Made by a program: the position numbers and the translations under genes
Source: Sceloporus undulatus
Lineage: Eukaryota > Chordata > Lepidosauria > Squamata > Phrynosomatidae
NCBI RefSeq assembly: GCF_019175285.1
Contig: NC_056523.1
Coordinates: 126,768,309-126,832,308 of the forward strand
Direction: 5' to 3'
Length of the DNA stretch: 64,000 nucleotides
Shown here: positions 13,810 through 21,983 of the stretch, piece by piece
Position numbering within the stretch: position 1 is the stretch's first letter
Layout: each line of letters starts with the position of its first letter
The notes under the pieces: model-generated
Told to the model about the DNA's origin: nothing
Database searches by the model: none
Seen by the model: only the letters and a program-made list of their open reading frames with translations

Positions 13810-16800
13810 CACACAGCGCCGCCTCCGGACCCTTGCCATGCTTGGATGCCTGGATCCAAGCATGGCAGGGGGTGAAGGGGACTCCCAGGGGTCCTCTCTG
13901 GATCTTTGCCATGCTTGGATCACCCGATGCAAGCATGGCAGGGGGCGAAAGGGACTCCTGGACGGCAGAGACAGTGGAGTTTATCAGACAAGAGAAATTG
14001 GAAGTATAATCCAATGGCAATCTGAATGCAGTCATGGGATTTAACATTATTGCGTGATAGACTACCACACGTAATTTCGAGCAATGGGAAGTCAGTCCGA
14101 ACGCAATAATGGGGTTTCACGTTATTGCATGAGAGGTGATCACACGCAATTTCGGGCAATGACAAGCTATTTTTGGGCAATGGGAAGTCAGGTCGAATGC
14201 AATTCGATTTCCCGTAAATTCGCTGAACTAGCGAATTCATCTGAATGCGTTCTGGCCCCACTTTCTTTTCATTTGAAATTAAGAGAAATTCCTCCCATGT
14301 GATAAACTCCACAGCCTGCCACCGACTCTCTTGGTCTCTCCCTTCATCCCTCTCCCATCTGAGGCCCCGCTGAGGAGGAGGACGGAGGCAAGGCTGGGTG
14401 GTGGGAGCGCAGATACCTGGGAAGAGAGCCTGGAGGAGGAGGAGAAGGATGAAGAAGAAGGAGGAAGGGTCTGTGACCAGGCAGCAAAAGGAAGAGGGGG
14501 ATGAAGGCTCTGGCTGGGGAGGAAAAGGGGTGGGTGTGAGGAGGAGGATGAAGCAAGAGGCAGGAGGCAGGAGGAGGAAGATGATGATAGGGGCTTGCGG
14601 CCTGATGTGAGGAGGATGAGGAGGCGGATGTGGGAGACTATTTTTTTAAAGCAAAACTACTCGCAAAAACCGTAGAGTGGCTTAGCAGCTAGTTGTCTCT
14701 GAAAATAGATGCTTTGCCAATCTATCAATTTTGCGATTAGTTTTATTTTGTTTTGTTTTTTAAAAAAGGACCCCAAAAGGAGGCACTCTGTGTGTGTGTG
14801 TGTGACATTTCTGGGGAGGGATGATACTCACCCCTCTGCCATTTGCCCCTCCCCTCTCAAAGAAATGATCCTAATCTGTCCCATTTACTGCAGGCAGGTT
14901 AGGATCGATTTTTAGCAAAAGAACTTCTGAAAAACTGCTTCTTATTTACCCCGGGCTTTTGGTATTTACCGTGGGTTTTCTCCACTGGAATCAATCAAAT
15001 GAGGATCAGATTCGAGTTCCAGTGGGAACTAGGGCCATATAACTCACATCAGGATTCAGAGCTTTTAGTAGCAGGAATGAGGCCTGGGTATAATGAACAG
15101 GCAGTACGTGTGGTTAGGTATAATGAATCCCAGTTGTGGGGAAAATGCAAGATATAAATAATAGCAATAATAATAAATATAGTTTAAGATGAGATACAGA
15201 AAACATTTCACTCTTTACTTGCCAGCACATAAAAACTTGTAATTGCAACTTCCTTTTATTTTAATGCCATTAATGAATTACTCTTAACACATATCTCTCA
15301 CAGTCTCTCTATATCTGCTTTCAGAGCAGACCTACTTGCTCTCTGACAAACCTCATCCAAACCTAATTCCGTTTGTCACTCTTGCCATATCATTCTAATA
15401 ACACCTACTCTTTGTCTCGCCACTAAACAACATTCATCTATAACTTCCATACTGCCCAACATTTCTGCTCTATCATTCAGTCTTGATACACTCCCCTAAC
15501 TATACTTACTATATAATATCACAGTACCCATAAACAATATGAGAAAAGAAGTTATAACACACATCACATTGCAGTGTATCCTTACCCTTTGTTTAATCCA
15601 TGATAGCCTTCACAATCCACGTCTCTGACCAATAAACCACTTTTACTATCATAGACATCAATAGGACTAGATGAGCATAAGTACAAACAGTACGACTTAA
15701 CTATTCTTAACTTTTGGTTTCCTGTCTGCAGGTGAATGAATGGCAACAAGATTGGGTGACTTTCTATGCAAGGCAGCGAATTCAGCCTCAGATGGACATG
15801 ATTGAGAAGAATTCAGGCGACAGGGAGGCAAGAGAGCTTTGGGCCCAGCTTCAGGTAGTAATATTTTGTTATATCTGTAGAAGGCATCCTTAAATCTCTA
15901 AAATTGCTGATTATTTTCAAACAAGTACAGAATTCTCATTCTGCTTTTATTGGCTGCATGAAGCTCTTAGTGAACCAACTTCCTTAGGCTGGAAAATTAC
16001 AAGTCCTCCTATTTTAATTTTAAGCAAAGAAATTACTTTGCAAATAGTTCAGTTTTGAGCTCTAATTTATAATGCCTGATAGGTATCAGGAAGTCAGATA
16101 AATAAGAATTAACTTGCCTGTTGGGTCTCCTTATGTTAACAAATGTTAAGATGGTCTTTGGAGACTCCAGGGGACTGAAGTTTTGTGTGCAATATTGATA
16201 ACAGTACTTCAGTATAGTACAAAGTATTATTCCATAGTTTCTTGGAGGGAAATAATATTTCATTTGGGAATAAAACTACATTAGACCATCCATAAAGTTC
16301 TGTGCTAGAGGCACTACAGTTGTGTAATAAAAAACATCATCATGAAGCATCCAGAAAATTTTATTTATTTCATAGAATCATAAAATCATAGAATCGTAGA
16401 GTTGGAAGAGACCACTAGTCCAACCCCCTGCCATGCAGGAAATCCAAATCAAAGCATCCCCGGCAGATGGCCATCCAGCCTCTGTTTAAAGACCTCCAAG
16501 GAAGGAGACTCTATCACCCTCCAAGGGAGTGCATTCCACTGTCGAACAGCCCTTACTGTCAGGAAGGAACTCTTAATGTTGAGGTGGAATCTCTTTTCCT
16601 GTAGCTTCCATCCATTGTCCTGGGTCCTGTTCTCTGGAGCAGCAGAAAATAAGCTTGCTCCCTCCTCAACACGACATCCCTTCAAATATTTAAACAGGGC
16701 TATCATATCACCTCTTAACCTTCTTTTCTCCAGACTAAACATCCCCAGCTCCTTGAGTCGTTCCTCATAGGGCATGGTTTCCAGACCCTTTACCATTTTA

Positions 16801-19800
16801 GTCGCCCTCCTCTGGACACGTTCCAGTTTCTCAATGTCCTTTTTGAATTGTGGCGCCCAGAACTGGACACAATATTCCAGGTGGGGCCTGACCAAAGCAG
16901 AATACAGTGGCACTATTACTTCTCTTGATCTAGACCAGGGGTAGGCAACCTTTTTGGGCCGGGGGCCGGGTTGCTGTCCCTCAGGCGACTGGGGGGCCAA
17001 AGCCAGGGGTGGAGCTTCCACCCTCTGGGGGCGGGGCCGCATGCCAGGGGTGGAGCTTCCACCCTCTGGGGCGGGGCCACATGCCGGGGGTGGAGCTTTC
17101 ACCCTCCGGGGGCCAGGCCTCCCCATCTTTGCAGGCTCCTGACGGGGCCCCAGGCCCTGTCAGAGGCCGGCAAAAAGCCTCTTGGAGGACCCCAGCTATG
17201 GCACCAGGCCTCCTGGAGGCCCGCTGCTGCCGCTGGAGCCCTGTTGGAGGGCGCCAGCTATGGCATCGGGCCTCCAGGAGGCCTGCCGCCGCCACCGGAG
17301 CCCTCAAATAGGGCTGCACGGCTGCATTGGGCCTTCCTGAGGCCCACTGCCGCTGCCAGAGCCCTGTGTTGAGGCGCCAGCGACACATCGGGCCTCCAGG
17401 AGGCCCGCTGCCACCACCGGAGCCCGTTGGAGGGCGCCAACGACGGCATCAGGCCTCCAGGAGCCTGATGTGGCCGCCAGGGCCCTCGAATAGGGCTCCG
17501 ACGGCTTCAGCGGGCCTTCCAGAGGCCCAATGCGGCCGTCGGAGCCCATAAGAGGGCGCCAGCAACGGCCATCGGGCCCCAGGAGGCCCGATGCCGTCGC
17601 TGGGGCCTCGAACAGGGCTCCGACAGCCGCATCAGGCCTCCGGAAGCCCCGAAGTCTCGCGTGACCTTCTTTGAGGTCACGCGAGACTTCGCCTCTGGGC
17701 GCCGCCATTTTGGGCGAAAAAATGGTGGCGCCCACGGCGGCTTTTTGCCACTTTGGGCGCTGTCATTTTTTCACCTGGTGCCGCCGGCGGCAGCGGGCGC
17801 AACCGCCCCCAGGGGCCACAAGGAAGGCCTCCGGGGCCAGATCCGGCCCGCGGGCCGGAGGTTGCCGACCCCTGATCTAGACACTATACTTTTTTGATGC
17901 AGCCTAAAATTGCATTGGCCTTTTTAGCTGCTGCATCACACTGTGTGACTCATGTTCAACTTGTGTCTACTTGGACTCCTAGATCCGTTTCACACGTAGT
18001 TTCATTCAGCCAAGTGTCCCCAATCCTATATTTGTGCATTTTATATTTTCCACCCTAAGTGCAATACCTTACATTTCTCTGTGTGAATTTCATTTGTTAG
18101 CTTTGGCCCCAGCTTTCTAGTCTATTCAGGTCATTTTGAATCTTGATCCTGTCCTCTGGGGTATAGCTATTCCTCCTAATTGGTGTCATCTGCAAAATTG
18201 ATAAGTATGCTCCCCAATTCTGTCATCCAGGTAATTGATAAAGATGTTGAATATCACTGGGCCCAGGACAGAGCCCTGTGGGACCCCACTGATCACTTCG
18301 CTCCAGGATGAAAAAGGAGCCATTGTTGAGTACCCTTTGCGTTCAGCCGGTCAACCAGTTACAAATCCATGTAACAGTTGCTTTGTCTAGCCCACATTTT
18401 ACAAGCTTGTTTGCAAGAATATCATGGGAAACCTTGTCAAAGGCCTTAGTGAAATCAAGATATACTATACACCACAGCATTCCCTTCATCTACCAAGCTG
18501 GTAATTTTATCAAAGAAATAGATCAGATGTGTCTGGCATGACTTGTTTCTCTGAAACCCATGTTGACTTTTGTGATTATGGCATGCTTTCTAGATGTTCA
18601 CAGACTCTCTGTTTAATGATCTGCTAGAATCTTTCCTGGTATGATGTCAAACTGACTGGACGATAATTGTTGGGTTCCCTTTTTTTCCCTTTTTGAAGAT
18701 GGGGGGACAACATTGCCCTCCTCCAATCTGCTGGGATTTCTCCTGTTTTCCAGGAGTTTTCAAAGATTATGCCAATGGCTCCGATATTACATTTGCCGGT
18801 TCTTTCTCAGAACACTGAAGAGTAGAGAAATCTCTCTGCAGGTGTGCAACATTACTTCCTTTGAAGAGGAATGATTCTGATGTGAGCAAAGATGGGTCAA
18901 GCAAAAACTTGTAACAACCCAGCATACTCTGTAGTGGAGTGCTATTTTATCAGCTGTTAATGTGCCTTTTAATTGTTATTTACACTTTAACACAGCACGT
19001 TTTGCCTGATTTAAAAAAAAAATTCTATTCAAATATCAGTGAAATGCTCATAAGTGAGAATATTTTATTTAGCTATGTAATTAGTAAAAAAATAATAATA
19101 ACAATTACTTTCAGGGCATAATAGCCGTCAGGGTGAAGTACAAATTTCTAAGGAAAAGTAATAAAATATGTAGCCATCAGCTGAATACATAAAGCAAACT
19201 GTTGCATTTGTAGTGATAATATATAAATAAAAAGTATATTGATCCAATCTGAAATGTATTATTTAAATCAGGGCTTTCAAAAATGTAGCCCTCTGAGTGT
19301 TGCTGGACTCTCGTCCCATGAAGTCTACCTAGCTTGGCCAGAGGTGAAAAGTACCATGGACATAAGCAGTTAAATAACTAAGTGGTTGGTCACTAACATC
19401 TGGAGAGTTCCGATTCCCACTCTTGATTTAATGCTAAAATGTTTCCTGGCAAATTTTCTCTTTTGAAAGAAAACGTGCCTGCTAATTCTATGTGACTTTC
19501 CCTTGATCCATGCAGTTATATGTGCTTATCATATGACTTTCAATCACCTGTCAGTTTTGACTACCCCATTAATTTCATAGGCAAGGAATAATGAGAGGTG
19601 TTTTGCCAGTTCCTTCCTCTGAAATAGCACACATCTGGGATTTATTGGTGGTCTTCTATCCAAGTACTAATCGAGGCCTGCTTAGCTTCCAAAATCAAAC
19701 ATGATTTGGTGCCTTTTAGGGTGCCTAGCCTATTGAAATCAAGCATGTCTCTTAGTATAAGATTGGGCTATTAGTTGGCATCTACTCCTTAAAGCTACCA

Positions 19801-20201
19801 ATTGAATTCTTTTTCTTTGTCTTTCTGTTTTAACTCTTTTTTCTTCCTCAGCTCAAGATTCCCAGTTTGTTTGGTGATATGGAGATAATTCCTGCTCTTC
19901 TAACATGGAGATTTATGGGGAGCGAATGTAGCTGAAGCAGGACGCCGATTTTGCCAGGCGATCTTTGACCCTGCGTGCTGTTCTATGGCCACTCTGAGTA
20001 TGAATTAGCAATTGCTGGGATGTTTGGTGGGTTTCACTGGTGTCATTTGTACTCTGCTTACCACAGTAAAATCCCCAAAGTAGCAGGGTTGGATAAACAC
20101 TGAAGCTGTACCAACTATTCCTTATAGAACCACTGGAATCACTTTGGAGGAGGTTATGAGAGGTTCCTCTATGCAATATGATGAGGAACCTGGTAAAATG
20201 A
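1678..20201 (+). CDS. FN3KRP: Ketosamine-3-kinase gene (FN3KRP-like), six exons, last exon damaged
   Basis: The FN3K family phosphorylates the sugar carbon 3 of ketosamines on glycated proteins in the cytosol, which then shed the adduct. Exons are 1678-1818, 7217-7368, 10199-10290, 12304-12386, 15732-15854 and 19852-20201; intron phases are 0, 2, 1, 0, 0. Exons 1-5 encode 197 residues closely like vertebrate FN3KRP (human 309 aa): GHSGGGCIS nucleotide loop, LYVK lysine (K41), a MFDGEMASL helix, VMEHLDMR hinge and [14 protein letters not shown]. Exon 6 should give [23 protein letters not shown] and MRNLVK. Those traces are visible but split between frames, so the normal reading stops at 19933-19935 before the catalytic Asp. 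FN3KRP is preferred over FN3K because FN3K is, as I recall it, a mammalian duplicate. Either a recent pseudogene or a local sequence error is possible. Confidence 0.85.
1880..2200. mobile_element. Foldback MITE copies 2 and 3 (full plus half)
   Basis: 1885-2085 runs from 'catccgcactgcagaaataa' to 'ttctgcagtgtggatgcagc', with inverted outer ends and a worn centre. From 2086 to about 2196 is the right half of another copy with 'aaactatagttcccaggatt' and 'ttatttctacagtgcggatg'. Both are in FN3KRP intron 1 and are non-coding. Confidence 0.6.
2320..2925. mobile_element. Foldback MITE copies, one split by an L2 3' end
   Basis: 2326-2470 is a right half-copy. At 2479-2502 a left end, 'cactgcagaaataatccag', breaks off at a TTATTATTA run. 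L2-type 3' sequence in reverse fills about 2503-2750, with the same 'gacggttccctgccctcagg' phrase as 31391 and, inverted, 37150. The MITE then resumes with 'actttaactgccctggctca' through about 2925. The L2 tail therefore landed in the MITE. Confidence 0.65.
2941..3176. mobile_element. Tigger-like non-autonomous element with TA duplication
   Basis: The ends are inverted, CAGTCAGCCCTTCTAATAC and its counterpart ending 'ataacaagggcccactg'. The dinucleotide TA flanks both sides (2939-2940, 3177-3178). TA target choice and CAGT...ACTG ends fit the pogo/Tigger branch of Tc1/mariner. There is no transposase frame. At least four relatives lie in the window. Confidence 0.75.
3262..3775 (+). mobile_element. 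Squamate SINE interrupted by an L2 3' end
   Basis: The SINE begins in its promoter-like part near 'gagaccagggttcgaatccc' and runs to 'aaaaccccatga' at about 3412. L2 sequence ([20 protein letters not shown], then 'gtaatcccgcctcgattcac', then ATT repeats) fills about 3413-3701. The SINE resumes with 'ggttgccataagtcagaaac' and its 'caacaacaac' tail near 3768. The L2 insertion is the younger event. A short 'atga' is shared at both joints. Confidence 0.75.
4365..4582. mobile_element. Foldback MITE copy 4
   Basis: It has outer ends 'gtgcatccacgttgcagaat' and 'ttctgcagtgtggatacact' and inner arms 'actgggatttgtagtttggt' and 'accaaactacaaatcccaag'. It is one of the more complete copies and lies in FN3KRP intron 1. 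Confidence 0.65.
4583..5168. other. Intron 1 sequence without recognised features
   Basis: AT-rich intronic DNA. I saw no exon, RNA gene or complete repeat, and open frames here are short and lack family likeness. Confidence 0.3.
5169..5455 (-). mobile_element. tRNA-derived SINE, full-length, reverse
   Basis: Read on the minus strand it has the SINE head ('gccagcatgccatgtagcgg'-type), the 'cagctgaaccatgaaaccca' region and the BovB-like tail with '(aac)n'. The + strand opens with 'tgttgttgtatgtcttcaag', the complement of the tail. Confidence 0.7.
5725..5920. mobile_element. Foldback MITE copy 5
   Basis: The left inner arm is 'gaatcctgggatttgtagtt' and the right arm is worn ('acaactctcataattccata'). 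A 'gacagagaaggcttaatatc' centre and 'ggcagttaaagcgataacaa' outer block identify the family. Confidence 0.6.
5921..6602. other. Intron 1 sequence without recognised features
   Basis: ACAACA/AAT microsatellite-like DNA at 5922-5960, then unremarkable AT-rich intron. No coding or RNA signal was recognised. Confidence 0.3.
6618..6793. mobile_element. Palindromic repeat with a 15-bp target duplication
   Basis: TAAAAATTACTGGTA occurs exactly at 6603-6617 and 6794-6808. Between them lie arms 'ctttgagactaactgaaaga' and 'tctttcagttagtctcaaag' around a 'gctcatgctgcc' block. Similar sequence recurs near 40690-40935, 52590-52690 and 55395-55600. A duplication this long points to LINE-mediated insertion, despite the inverted-repeat look. 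Confidence 0.65.
7217..7368 (+). CDS. FN3KRP: FN3KRP exon 2 (residues 48-98)
   Basis: The acceptor 'tctgaaag' precedes [20 protein letters not shown], then [16 protein letters not shown] and [12 protein letters not shown]. The donor is 'gtaatt', phase 2. It matches the FN3KRP N-lobe to hinge region with no gap. Confidence 0.9.
7610..7860. mobile_element. DNA-transposon-like repeat
   Basis: The block from 'ggtaagatacagcgctccca' to 'gtaaggcaagggcacactgt' has the build of a small TIR element and ends in the same (CA)CTGTA motif as the Tigger-like copies. It lies in intron 2. No clear partner was found in the window, so assignment is tentative. Confidence 0.4.
7990..8500 (-). mobile_element. RTE/BovB LINE 3' fragment, reverse
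   Basis: The minus strand gives degraded RTE/BovB C-terminal sequence: [12 protein letters not shown]-like and [11 protein letters not shown]-like stretches and the WMLRI/FGHVMR region, followed by the BovB-type tail at the GTT run near 7996-8013. It is 5' truncated and non-functional. BovB also donates the tail of the tRNA SINEs in squamates. Confidence 0.6.
8659..9046. mobile_element. CpG-rich Harbinger-like MITE, copy A
   Basis: The inverted ends are GGCGGGTTACAAACGG and CGGTTTGTAACCCGCC (the latter read on the + strand near 9031-9046). They are flanked by TGT (8656-8658, 9047-9049), a 3-bp duplication. The body has matching arms such as 'aatggcggcgcccatg' and 'catgtggatgggcgccgcg', a GACGTCA box near 8836 and 'acgcgcagagcgcgt'. 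It is 388 bp and strikingly CpG-rich for AT-rich intron. There is no transposase. Confidence 0.7.
9490..9695 (+). mobile_element. tRNA-derived SINE
   Basis: It runs from 'gggaagagaccagggtttga' through 'ccatggaaacccactgggca' to the BovB-like 'gccataagtcagaatgacct' and '(aac)' tail. Confidence 0.7.
9908..10130. mobile_element. Foldback MITE copy 6, beside FN3KRP exon 3
   Basis: Outer ends are 'ccatccgcactgcagaaata' and 'tatttctgcagtgcatatgt'. The inner right arm is 'agactacagtacccagaatt'. It ends about 70 bp before the exon 3 acceptor. Confidence 0.65.
10199..10290 (+). CDS. FN3KRP: FN3KRP exon 3 (residues 98-128)
   Basis: The acceptor 'tttcttag' is followed by [20 protein letters not shown] and [10 protein letters not shown]. 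The donor is 'gtaaag', phase 1. The [10 protein letters not shown] helix is highly characteristic of the family. Confidence 0.9.
10560..10900. mobile_element. hAT-like repeat fragments
   Basis: Blocks near 'gatgctgtctagatgttttg', 'gatgggtctatggtccaaaa' and 'accaggttgggggaggctg', and again 'gtgccctccagaactttagg', resemble the common hAT family with 'ccagatgttttggactacaa' ends. Relatives lie near 19280, 51704 and the window's right edge. Confidence 0.4.
11003..11695 (-). mobile_element. L1-type LINE ORF2 fragment, reverse, internally rearranged
   Basis: The minus strand at 11256-11468 encodes [19 protein letters not shown] and [17 protein letters not shown], typical of the squamate L1 C-terminus. 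At 11480-11690 it encodes [13 protein letters not shown] and [17 protein letters not shown], the L1 reverse transcriptase with FADN in place of FADD. A large piece between them is missing. It is dead. Confidence 0.65.
11795..12080. repeat. Unclassified GC-richer block
   Basis: It contains 'gcggtgtttatatgccacat' and a partial internal echo, 'ggcgtttatatgctgcatgc', plus inverted 'ttgaagccggc' and 'gccggcttcaa'. The build suggests a small DNA element, but no target duplication is visible. Confidence 0.35.
12304..12386 (+). CDS. FN3KRP: FN3KRP exon 4 (residues 129-156)
   Basis: The acceptor is 'ttttaag'. It encodes [20 protein letters not shown] and CCGYLPQ, matching human [14 protein letters not shown]. 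The donor is 'gtaatg', phase 0. Confidence 0.9.
12870..13025 (+). mobile_element. SINE 3' fragment (L2-tailed type)
   Basis: 'atccatccttt...gagatcgctaaaataagtac' followed by 'agttgtgggcaattagctta' matches the 3' half of the SINE at 31148-31380. It is 5' truncated. Confidence 0.5.
13320..15037. mobile_element. 1.7-kb foldback composite in FN3KRP intron 4
   Basis: The outer arms pair: 'aaaatcaatagattggcaaa' (13583-13602) matches in reverse 'tttgccaatctatcaatttt' (14713-14732), and the ends carry 'attcccactt' and 'ccagtgggaact'. Inside are a G run (13319-13336), a C run (about 13779-13807), twin 'ttgccatgcttggat' hairpins (13830-13935), a nested element (13974-14313) and a purine-rich stretch. 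No transposase frame was found. Long proline/glycine frames here are low-complexity artefacts. Confidence 0.55.
13974..14313. mobile_element. Nested MITE with TTTATCA inverted ends
   Basis: GTGGAGTTTATCA (about 13974) and TGATAAACTCCAC (about 14300) are inverted ends of a 340-bp element. The body repeats 'attgcgtgatagactaccac' and 'gcatgagaggtgatcacacg' motifs. It sits inside the larger foldback element and so is younger. Confidence 0.5.
15038..15725. other. Intron 4 remainder
   Basis: Pyrimidine-rich AT DNA with no recognised gene or named repeat. It runs to the polypyrimidine tract of the exon 5 acceptor. Confidence 0.3.
15732..15854 (+). CDS. FN3KRP: FN3KRP exon 5 (residues 157-197)
   Basis: The acceptor 'tctgcag' precedes [20 protein letters not shown], then [17 protein letters not shown]. 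The donor is 'gtagta', phase 0. It is intact and very like vertebrate FN3KRP. Confidence 0.92.
15858..16368. other. Intron 5, first part, no recognised feature
   Basis: AT-rich sequence between exon 5 and the CR1 copy. The open frames are short and unsupported. Confidence 0.3.
16936..17874. mobile_element. GC-rich hAT element with perfect 8-bp duplication
   Basis: Ends CAGGGGTAGGCAACCT and AGGTTGCCGACCCCTG are inverted (15 of 16 match). ATCTAGAC flanks both sides (16928-16935, 17875-17882), an exact 8-bp duplication, which is the hAT signature. Inside is a three-fold 'tggagcttccaccctc' repeat (about 17009-17110), then an array of about eight 61-bp units (about 17150-17650), each with a 'ctccaggaggccc' start. 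There is no transposase. It is 939 bp, non-autonomous, and inserted into the CR1 copy. Confidence 0.88.
17150..17650. repeat. 61-bp tandem repeat within the hAT element
   Basis: Unit boundaries fall near 17219, 17281, 17342, 17403, 17463, 17525 and 17586 (spacing 60-62). Each unit pairs 'aggaggcccg' with 'cggagccct' and 'gggcgccag'-like parts. It is very CpG-rich. Confidence 0.7.
18831..19545. other. Intron 5, later part
   Basis: AT-rich DNA. A short hAT-like block with 'gtagccctctgagtgttgct' lies near 19285. Otherwise nothing is recognised. Confidence 0.3.
19550..19740 (-). mobile_element. 5S-rRNA-derived SINE, reverse
   Basis: On the + strand 'ctatccaagtactaatcgag' and 'cctgcttagcttccaaaatc' are the complement of the 5S rRNA box A/box C region (compare 'agtacttggatgggagaccg', 'gaagctaagcagg'). 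The tail 'tttcataggcaaggaataat' matches the tail of the + copy at 58197. It is a SINE with a 5S head, not a 5S gene. Confidence 0.7.
19852..20201 (+). pseudogene. FN3KRP: FN3KRP exon 6, frame-broken catalytic exon
   Basis: After acceptor 'ttcttcctcag' the frame reads [17 protein letters not shown]. It then shifts by one extra base just before the HGDLWGGN codons, which persist in the next frame as [55 protein letters not shown] and a terminal MRNLVK-stop at 20199-20201 also survive, in different frames. About five frame-changing indels plus two small in-frame insertions are needed to explain it. The exon is roughly 14 bases longer than expected. Exons 1-5 and all ELAC2 exons show no such damage, so a high general error rate is unlikely. 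Confidence 0.75.
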
Positions 20202-21418
20202 GTCTCCACCTTAAGGGTTATATCCCTATTTGGAAATTTAGGTCTGTACTCCACCTGTATATGTGTTGTAATAGATCCTGACCTTGGCAGCCTCTTTCCA
20301 CAGCTGAAGGGCAAACCCTGCTGTGTCCCAGGTTTGGCTTCTCTTTTTTGCCCATTTATCAAAGAGCTGTCTAAGGCGGTGACAAATCCTAGATTTGCAC
20401 AAAAAATATTTTTGCTCTTAAGATGATGCTCTGATCTATTTAATAGATGGAACTACAGAAAATTCTTTGAGAGAGAATAGTTCAGAATGAATCAATCAAG
20501 AGGAAAATCCCAATAAAAAATTGTTCATAAAGATAGAGTCAAAGTTTAATTCACAATCTTAGTTAATGTAAGGATTTGTTTCCTTCATGACACACATGGA
20601 CATTTTGGGACATCTCCTGTCTTTTAACTAGATTGCTCCCAGCTTGGTATTACAGTGAGAAACACCAAAGAAATGAGGCAGCCTCATTACAACTATATTT
20701 AAGTGGAAGTGTGCTCCCTGAGTTCTGGGACTTTACTTCCAGTAAGAGGAGGTGGTGATTCTTTTGTTGAGTATTTTCAATTATGGCTTTAGTGGCGGGA
20801 GTCTATGCCTTCAGCCATTGGACTCTGTGTGGACCTTTCATACATACCAGATGGTGGTGATCTGATTCCATCTTGATAGCATTTTCCTTCTACAGAGTTC
20901 CAATTAGAGTTCCATTCCTATAGTACAGTTGACTTCCAAATAAACTGTTGACTGTAAGGGGATGTACTGGAACTCAAGGGGCTAGCTGTAATAAGTATAT
21001 ATAGCCATCTGAAACTTAATTTCTCATGTCAGTTTGCTGGAATCCATTCCTTGCATTGATTTCTAGAGGATTTTTCTATTGTGCACGAGCTTCTCAAGCA
21101 CTGGTAAAAAAGAAGCAGAATCTTCTTTGCCAAATAGTTGTGCAAGAAAATAAGGAAGATGCCAAAACTTTAGAAATTTATTATTTCAATTTTCAGACCA
21201 TCTTGTCCTGCAAAGTCTACCTTCTCTGCTAGGGCAGCTAGTGTTTTTCCAACAGGACACCGGTTCCTTTAATGGCTGATCTGCAAGCAAAACAAAATGA
21301 AGTGGTTTCCAGTATAGGATCTCCGTGTTGGGAAAAATTTTTCTCGGTCTGCCTGTTATACAGCAGTTAAGGCAGAAGAACCCAACGAAAAATTGCCAAT
21401 GTTGTTTTCTAACTAGTT
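20202..21418. other. FN3KRP 3' flank
   Basis: This may include the ancestral 3' UTR (poly(A) signal at 20512). Nothing else is recognised, and no second copy of the catalytic exon was seen. Confidence 0.35.
20512..20517 (+). terminator. Candidate FN3KRP poly(A) signal
   Basis: An AATAAA hexamer lies 311 bp after the ancestral FN3KRP stop. It is the nearest canonical signal I noticed. No cleavage evidence can be read from sequence alone. Confidence 0.35.
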
Positions 21419-21419
21419 T

Positions 21420-21600
21420 CAGGGTGCATCTTCACTGTAGAAATAATGCAATTTGACATCACTTTAACTGTAATGGCTCCATCCTGCAGAAGCCTGGCAC
21501 TCTTGGCAGAAAAGGCTAAAGACTGTGTAAAACTGCAAATCCCATCATTCTGTATGATGTTGACAGCATTATTTCTACCGTGTAGATGCATCCTCTGTCA
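21420..21600. mobile_element. Foldback MITE copy 7
   Basis: Ends 'ggtgcatcttcactgtagaa' and 'ttctaccgtgtagatgcatc' are inverted, with 'atgcaatttgacatcacttt' inside. It is intergenic between FN3KRP and ELAC2. Confidence 0.65.
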
Positions 21601-21983
21601 CAACACATCTTCTGCAAAATAATCTTGTGAGATTACATCTGAGACTACTCTCTCAAGTCAGTTTTACCAGTCCTGACATATTTAAGTTTATTACAGTGCT
21701 AAATGTGTGTCCAGATGGTGGGCTCATGCATAACTCTTCTAGATGGAGTGCTCAAATTGGAGGTGGGAAAGAACATTCTTTTTTGCTGTTAGTTAACTGA
21801 CTTTGATTCTATCGCCTGCATTGATCTGGTAGTTCATTTTGACTGGTTAAAACTTAACAGTAGTTTCTGATGAAGTCCCTTTCTGGGCTGCGCAGCACGG
21901 CATATTGATTTCTAAATCTTGGTGGAAATTCTCAGGGATGGCATCTGGGAAATGGTTTCCAGCTTTTGATGGTCAGTCACCTA

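Larger units (their letters stand above)
16370..18830 (-). mobile_element. CR1 LINE, reverse, split by a hAT insertion
   Basis: The minus strand encodes CR1 ORF2 C-terminus: [39 protein letters not shown] and [20 protein letters not shown]. Upstream, beyond the hAT insert, is degraded reverse transcriptase reading like [11 protein letters not shown]. The 3' end at about 16370-16400 is the CR1 hallmark, complement of 'attctatgattctatg'. It is 5' truncated and decayed, in FN3KRP intron 5. Confidence 0.8.

Noticed and set aside
13604-14068. Several 110-146 residue open frames on both strands, proline- or glycine-rich
   Set aside because: They run through homopolymers and hairpins of the composite element and have no family likeness or splice context.
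16971-17735. Overlapping open frames of 60-143 residues on both strands
   Set aside because: They arise from CpG-rich 61-bp tandem repeats inside the hAT element, where stop codons are rare by composition.
19913-20362. 149-residue minus-strand frame
   Set aside because: Antisense shadow of FN3KRP exon 6; the sense strand carries the conserved family sequence.
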